Part shown: positions 14,931 to 17,943 of the stretch, piece after piece
Numbering within the stretch: position 1 is the stretch's first letter
How the letters are laid out: each line of letters begins with the position of its first letter
Source of the DNA: Clostridia bacterium
GTDB lineage: Bacteria > Bacillota_A > Clostridia > Christensenellales > Aristaeellaceae
Assembly: GCA_900754775.1 (NCBI GenBank)
Contig: CAAEDZ010000170.1
Span: 1-17,943, forward strand
DNA length: 17,943 nucleotides
Direction: 5' to 3'
Position numbers and translations under genes: made by a program
The notes under the pieces: generated by a model
The model's database searches: none
The model's input: only the letters and a program-made list of their open reading frames with translations
What the model was told of the DNA's origin: nothing

Positions 14931-14958
14931 AGAGCGCCGCGGAAAAACGGCGCTCTTT
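14931..14958 (+). terminator. Terminator after mgtE
   Basis: A perfect 9-bp stem AGAGCGCCG/CGGCGCTCT (14931-14939 and 14948-14956) with an 8-base loop is followed by TTTAT. The ttcA-type gene begins 21 nt later with no clear promoter between, so it may depend on readthrough or on a weak TTGCAC/TATAAA pair (14902-14928, 15-base spacer) before the hairpin. Confidence 0.75.
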
Positions 14959-14979
14959 ATCTGTGAACGGAGGACGCAC

Positions 14980-15702
14980 ATGAAAGAAGTGCTTGGCTGC
15001 CTGCGCCGCGCCGACGAGGATTTCCGCATGATCGCCCCGGGCGACCACGTCGCCGTCGGCGTCTCCGGCGGCAAGGACAGTCTGCTGCTGCTCTACGCGC
15101 TCGCGCTCTACCGCCGCTTCTCGAAAAACCCCTACACGCTCACCGCCGTGACCCTCACCATGGGCCTTCAGCCCTTCGACCTGGGCGGCGTGCGCGCCCT
15201 CTGCGAAACGCTGGACGTTCCCTATATCGTCCGCGAAACGCAGATCGGCAAGGTCATCTTCGAGGAGCGCAAGGAGAAAAACCCCTGCTCCCTGTGCGCG
15301 AAGATGCGCCGCGGCGCGCTGGTGGACCTCTGCCTGGAAGTGGGGGCGAACAAACTGGCGCTCGGCCATCACCGCGACGACGCCATTGAGACGCTCTTTC
15401 TCTCCATGCTCTACGAGGGCCGCATCCACACCTTCCACCCCGTCACGCACTTGACGCGCAAGGGCATCACCCAGATCCGCCCGCTGGTCTACCTGCCGGA
15501 AAAGCACGTCATTCACATGGTGAAAGCGCTCAATTTGCCCGTCGTGCCCTCGCCCTGCCCGGCCAACGGCCGCACCAAGCGCGACGATGTGCGCGAGCTT
15601 CTCAATGCCATCTGCCGCCGCAAGCCCGACGCGCGCGACCTTTTGCTCTCCGCCTTGCAAAACGAGGCCCAGTACGGCCTCTGGGAAAAACCGAAGGATT
15701 AA
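14980..15702 (+). CDS. ttcA: TtcA-family tRNA 2-thiocytidine biosynthesis ATPase (PP-loop protein)
   Basis: A 240-residue adenylating enzyme. The PP-loop SGGKDS is at 29-34. C103-SLC-106 and C193 (SPCPANGRTKR) supply the three cysteines that hold the 4Fe-4S cluster in TtcA/TtuA proteins. LALGHHRDDAIETLFLSMLYEG (127-148) is the family's ATP-binding signature. TtcA thiolates cytidine 32 of certain tRNAs. The protein is shorter than E. coli TtcA (about 310), as is common in Clostridia, and could also be a general thiolation paralogue. The ATG follows GGAGG by 7 nt. It is convergent with the next gene. Confidence 0.88.
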   Translation: MKEVLGCLRRADEDFRMIAPGDHVAVGVSGGKDSLLLLYALALYRRFSKNPYTLTAVTLTMGLQPFDLGGVRALCETLDVPYIVRETQIGKVIFEERKEKNPCSLCAKMRRGALVDLCLEVGANKLALGHHRDDAIETLFLSMLYEGRIHTFHPVTHLTRKGITQIRPLVYLPEKHVIHMVKALNLPVVPSPCPANGRTKRDDVRELLNAICRRKPDARDLLLSALQNEAQYGLWEKPKD

Positions 15703-15707
15703 AAAAA

Positions 15708-15742
15708 CGCCGCCGCGAGGACATCCCCGCGACGGCGCTTTT
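15708..15742. terminator. Bidirectional terminator between the ttcA-type and ECF S-component genes
   Basis: Arms CGCCG-CGCG-GG (15708-15720) and CC-CGCG-CGGCG (15725-15737) pair with two mismatches around ACAT. TTTT follows on the plus strand and a run of A (15701-15707) precedes, giving a T-run on the minus strand. It serves both convergent genes. Confidence 0.85.
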
Positions 15743-15747
15743 CGCCT

Positions 15748-16263
15748 TTACTTCCTTTTCCCGCGTATGCGCTCCGGCAGCGAGCAGTATATGGGCAGGA
15801 TGACCACGCCGCCGGCGAGCATGAGGCCGCCCTGCACGCAGTTGCCGACCACCGAGCCAATGGCCGCCTCCACGCCGTAGAGCAGCGTGTCGGTGAGGAA
15901 ATACGCGCCCACCATGAACGCCGCCATGAGCAACAGCAGGCACGCGTTGCGCACGCTGAAACGCTTGGCGACCAGGAATTTGCCAAGCACGAAGCCCATG
16001 ACGCCTTTGATGACCAGTGTAAAGGGCGCGTAGGTGGCAAAGGCGCCTAAAAGCACATCCACGAGCGCCGAACCCAGCGCCGCAGGCACAGCGGCAAACG
16101 GCCCCATGATGATGCTGGCCAAAACAATGCCGACATCGCCCAAGTGCGCGTAGCCAGCCTGCATGGGAATAAATACGCTCAAATGCACATAGGCGGTCAA
16201 CAGCGCGATCAGCGCCGCCATCAGCCCGCCGTAGGCCAACCGCCGCGTCGTCTGGTCTCTCAT
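15748..16263 (-). CDS. ECF transporter S-component (substrate-binding membrane protein)
   Basis: A 171-residue, mostly hydrophobic protein with five or six membrane helices: TRRLAYGGLMAALIALLTAY at the start, then YAHLGDVGIVLASIIMGPF, ALGSALVDVLLG, APFTLVIKGVMGFVLGK and the closing NCVQGGLMLAGGVVILPIYC. The length, the LGD segment and the GN-x-x-QGG motif near the C-terminus fit S-components of energy-coupling factor vitamin importers, which borrow a shared EcfAAT module. The substrate cannot be read; no riboswitch is visible upstream to hint at it. ATG 16263 was chosen because a run of seven G lies 6 nt upstream; an earlier in-frame ATG (16296) falls in the promoter. Confidence 0.85.
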   Translation of the reverse strand: MRDQTTRRLAYGGLMAALIALLTAYVHLSVFIPMQAGYAHLGDVGIVLASIIMGPFAAVPAALGSALVDVLLGAFATYAPFTLVIKGVMGFVLGKFLVAKRFSVRNACLLLLMAAFMVGAYFLTDTLLYGVEAAIGSVVGNCVQGGLMLAGGVVILPIYCSLPERIRGKRK

Positions 16264-16295
16264 GGAAAGCCCCCCCCTTTTTCTTCGTGCCCACA

Positions 16296-16301
16296 ATTAT
16301 A
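16296..16301 (-). promoter_or_regulatory. -10 element of the ECF S-component promoter
   Basis: A perfect TATAAT lies on the minus strand 32 bp upstream of the ATG. I see no good -35 at 16-18 bases, so the promoter may need an activator. The element overlaps one arm of the inverted repeat at 16299-16321. Confidence 0.5.
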
Positions 16302-16321
16302 TCTACGCTGTGTTTAGATAT
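16299..16321. promoter_or_regulatory. Inverted-repeat operator candidate, ATATCTA-9-TAGATAT
   Basis: Perfect 7-bp arms (16299-16305 and 16315-16321) flank a 9-base centre. The left arm overlaps the minus-strand -10 box, and the repeat lies between divergent promoters of the S-component and histidine kinase genes. The centre-to-centre spacing suits a dimeric regulator. Confidence 0.45.
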
Positions 16322-16343
16322 GCGGCATGCTTTGGAAAAGTTA

Positions 16344-16373
16344 TTGCAACGACCGCCGCCCCGGTGCTATAAT
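16344..16373 (+). promoter_or_regulatory. Promoter of the histidine kinase gene (leaderless)
   Basis: TTGCAA (16344-16349) and a perfect TATAAT (16368-16373) are separated by 18 bases. The -10 ends 6 bases before the ATG at 16380, so transcription should begin at or within one base of the start codon. Confidence 0.7.
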
Positions 16374-16379
16374 ATCCCC

Positions 16380-17261
16380 ATGAAAAAGACGCTTCGAGAA
16401 CGGCTGGACCTCAACAAAGTCTCCCGCTACGCCATTGCCGCCAACGCCGCGCAGGTGATCTTCGCCGTGGGGCTGGTGCTTTACGCCCTTTTTGGCCGCG
16501 AGTTCGACCTTTCCGGCATGGCCGAGCGGCTGCTCATCTGCGCCGTGGCCTTCGTGGTGGTCTGGGGCGCGCTTCTGGACATCCGCGACGCCCGCAACGC
16601 CCGCAAGATCGCCAGCCAGAGCGAGATGCTCGAGGACGCCTATACCCAGCTCGAAGACCTCAACGGCACACTGCGCGCCCAGCGGCACGATTTCAAGAAC
16701 CACATGCAGGTGGTCTACGGCCTCATCGGCATGGGGGAGTACAAGGAGGCGCAGGCATACATCGAGCGCGTCTATGGCGACATACAGCTCGTCAGCAGCG
16801 CGCTGAAGACCGCCAGCCCCGCCGTCAACGCCCTGCTCGCCGCCAAGGCCGCCGATTGCGGGGAGCGCGGCATCCGCATGGAAACGCGCATCCGCTCCGC
16901 GTGGCAGGACCTTTCCCTGCCCGGCTGGGAGATGTGCCGCGTGCTGGGCAACCTCATCGACAACGCCATCGACGCCATGGCCGACCCCGCCCTGCCGCGC
17001 CGGGAACTGCTCGTCGAGATCGGCGAGGACATCCACGCCTTCACCTTCCGCGTGTTCAACACCGGCTCGCGCATACCGCCCGAGCGCCTGAATGACATCT
17101 TTGAGCGCGGCTACACCACCAAGAGCGCCGGCCGGGGCATGGGCCTGTCCATCGTCCTGGAGATCATGGAGGAAAACGGCGGCGAGATACGCGCCTCCAG
17201 CGATGAAACGGGCACAGCTTTTTGTGGCCGTTTGCCCAAAACACCCCCGGAAAATGCGTAA
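16380..17261 (+). CDS. Sensor histidine kinase, Spo0B/CitS/AgrC-like (GHKL ATPase)
   Basis: A 293-residue protein. Two membrane helices (about 20-39 and 50-67) leave almost no outside domain, so the signal is probably sensed in the membrane or cytoplasm. A coiled segment leads to the phospho-acceptor box LRAQRHDFKNHMQVVYGL, with H103, in the HDFKNH form of Spo0B/AgrC/CitS kinases. The ATPase domain shows the N-box NLIDNAIDA (191-199) and G-box GRGMGLSIV (251-259). The start is ATG 16380: no Shine-Dalgarno precedes it and the promoter's -10 ends 6 bases upstream, pointing to a leaderless mRNA. No response regulator gene is next to it here, so it is an orphan within this window. Confidence 0.88.
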   Translation: MKKTLRERLDLNKVSRYAIAANAAQVIFAVGLVLYALFGREFDLSGMAERLLICAVAFVVVWGALLDIRDARNARKIASQSEMLEDAYTQLEDLNGTLRAQRHDFKNHMQVVYGLIGMGEYKEAQAYIERVYGDIQLVSSALKTASPAVNALLAAKAADCGERGIRMETRIRSAWQDLSLPGWEMCRVLGNLIDNAIDAMADPALPRRELLVEIGEDIHAFTFRVFNTGSRIPPERLNDIFERGYTTKSAGRGMGLSIVLEIMEENGGEIRASSDETGTAFCGRLPKTPPENA

Positions 17262-17266
17262 AGGCG

Positions 17267-17291
17267 AAAACGAAGCTGCATTTGCGCTTCG
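17267..17291 (-). terminator. Terminator of the CbiC/CobH-like gene
   Basis: CGAAGC and GCTTCG (17271-17276 and 17286-17291) pair around a 9-base loop, followed on the minus strand by TTTT. On the plus strand CTTCC-gccc-GGAAG (17291-17304) and a later T7 run (17319-17325) might serve the kinase gene, but stem and T-run are too far apart to be sure. Confidence 0.5.
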
Positions 17292-17324
17292 CTTCCGCCC
17301 GGAAGGCATGCTCTTGTGTTTTTT

Positions 17325-17943
17325 TCAGACGATGCTCTTGCCGTTGATCTCCCGCAAAATGGCGTTGACCAGCGTCACCGTCGCCGGGATGCCGCCCTTT
17401 TTGCCGCGGGCGACGATGGTGGCAAGGTCGCTGTCCAGCAGCCGTTCCTTGAGCTGCACGGCGCTGGCAAAGCCGCTGGGCGCGGCAAGCACACACACGT
17501 CCGACATCGGCTCGTGCATGCGCCGCTGGATCAGGCGGTTGATGGCCGCGGGCGCGCTGCCCACCACCATCAGCTTCAGGCCCGGCACCGCCAGACCATA
17601 GTCCACCGCCACTTCCGCGCGGGTCACGCGGCGCTGTTCCGCCAGCATGACCACCTGCGGGTCGTCGATAAAGCACAATACTTTCGCGCCCTTGTTGCCA
17701 AGCAGATCGACGCTGATGTCATTTGCCACCAGCGTGGTATCCGTGATGATAGAGCCTCCCATGTCAATCAGGCGTTTGATGTGCGTCAGCGCAGTGGGGC
17801 TGAAATAAATACTCTGCGCCAGGGCAAGATCGCCCGTCTCCTGCTCGACCGCACTGAGGATATCCGTCATTTCCTGATTGAGATATGGGATGCCGGCGCG
17901 ATGCCTACCGTCGGCCTGCATCTTTCGGATCAATGCCAATACA
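17325..17943 (-). CDS. Precorrin-8X methylmutase family protein (CbiC/CobH-like), divergent; start beyond the right edge
   Basis: The visible 204 codons (counted from an in-frame TTG at 17939; the frame stays open to the edge) match the CbiC/CobH fold. SIYFSPTALTHIKRLIDMGG, then SIITDTTLVANDIS (63-76), LCFIDDPQVVMLAEQRRVTR (88-107), VVGSAPAAINRLIQ (125-138), SGFASAVQLKERL (155-167) and VARGKKGGIPATVTLVNAIL (176-195) follow the order and spacing of that family. Normal members move a methyl group from C11 to C12 of the corrin ring using a His in an R-V/M-I-H-A/T motif; here the aligned segment reads AVEQETGD, with Gln33 at the His place. The usual AESKE segment reads AVQLKE. Function is therefore uncertain. 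No cobalamin gene neighbours are visible in the window. Confidence 0.75.
   Translation of the reverse strand, partial: VLALIRKMQADGRHRAGIPYLNQEMTDILSAVEQETGDLALAQSIYFSPTALTHIKRLIDMGGSIITDTTLVANDISVDLLGNKGAKVLCFIDDPQVVMLAEQRRVTRAEVAVDYGLAVPGLKLMVVGSAPAAINRLIQRRMHEPMSDVCVLAAPSGFASAVQLKERLLDSDLATIVARGKKGGIPATVTLVNAILREINGKSIV

Noticed and set aside
13282..15660. 792-residue minus-strand frame opposite mgtE and the ttcA-type gene
   Set aside because: It crosses two real plus-strand genes, the mgtE leader and a terminator. Its sequence is His/Gly/Val/Asp-rich without domains.

Overview
The window reads as chromosomal DNA from a high-GC member of the Bacillota, most likely an uncultured Clostridia lineage; Christensenellales or Oscillospirales are guesses from style, not tested. 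The evidence is strong AGGAGG-type ribosome binding sites, near-consensus TTGACA/TATAAT promoters, a maltodextrin ABC importer with no linked ATPase gene, and the set MgtE, TypA, RF3, ECF S-component and C69 dipeptidase. Coding regions have very GC-rich third positions, so many long antisense ORFs are shadows.

Layout. (1) 1-455: the start of a siderophore-type FecCD permease on the minus strand (cut by the window edge), preceded by a promoter and two DtxR-like palindromes. (2) 456-6720: a minus-strand maltodextrin operon in the order binding protein, MalF-like permease, MalG-like permease, intracellular GH13 maltogenic-amylase-type hydrolase, LacI-type regulator. Genes overlap or are separated by a few bases. 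A promoter and a GAAAGCGCTTTC operator lie upstream of the binding protein gene, so the terminal LacI gene probably autoregulates the operon. (3) 6721-8544: a secreted C69 dipeptidase gene with a perfect sigma-A promoter that has an ArgR-box-like palindrome in its spacer. (4) 8553-13130: a minus-strand cluster prfC (RF3), typA (BipA) and recF; recF is away from its usual dnaN/gyrB neighbours. (5) 13131-14958: a divergent intergenic region and mgtE, which has a roughly 240-nt structured leader ending in a terminator-like hairpin. (6) 14980-17291: a TtcA-type tRNA thiolase, a convergent ECF transporter S-component, and an orphan histidine kinase whose promoter implies a leaderless mRNA. (7) 17325-17943: a divergent precorrin-8X methylmutase (CbiC/CobH) family gene, running off the right edge.

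Most likely new biology: the mgtE leader, which lacks a recognisable M-box core; the methylmutase-like protein, which appears to lack the family's catalytic His; and several clear but unassigned operators, namely the twin TTAGTT-AACTAA boxes, the TGCAT cluster and the ATATCTA/TAGATAT repeat. No tRNA, rRNA, CRISPR array or insertion sequence was seen. All functional calls come from reading motifs by eye; no search was run.
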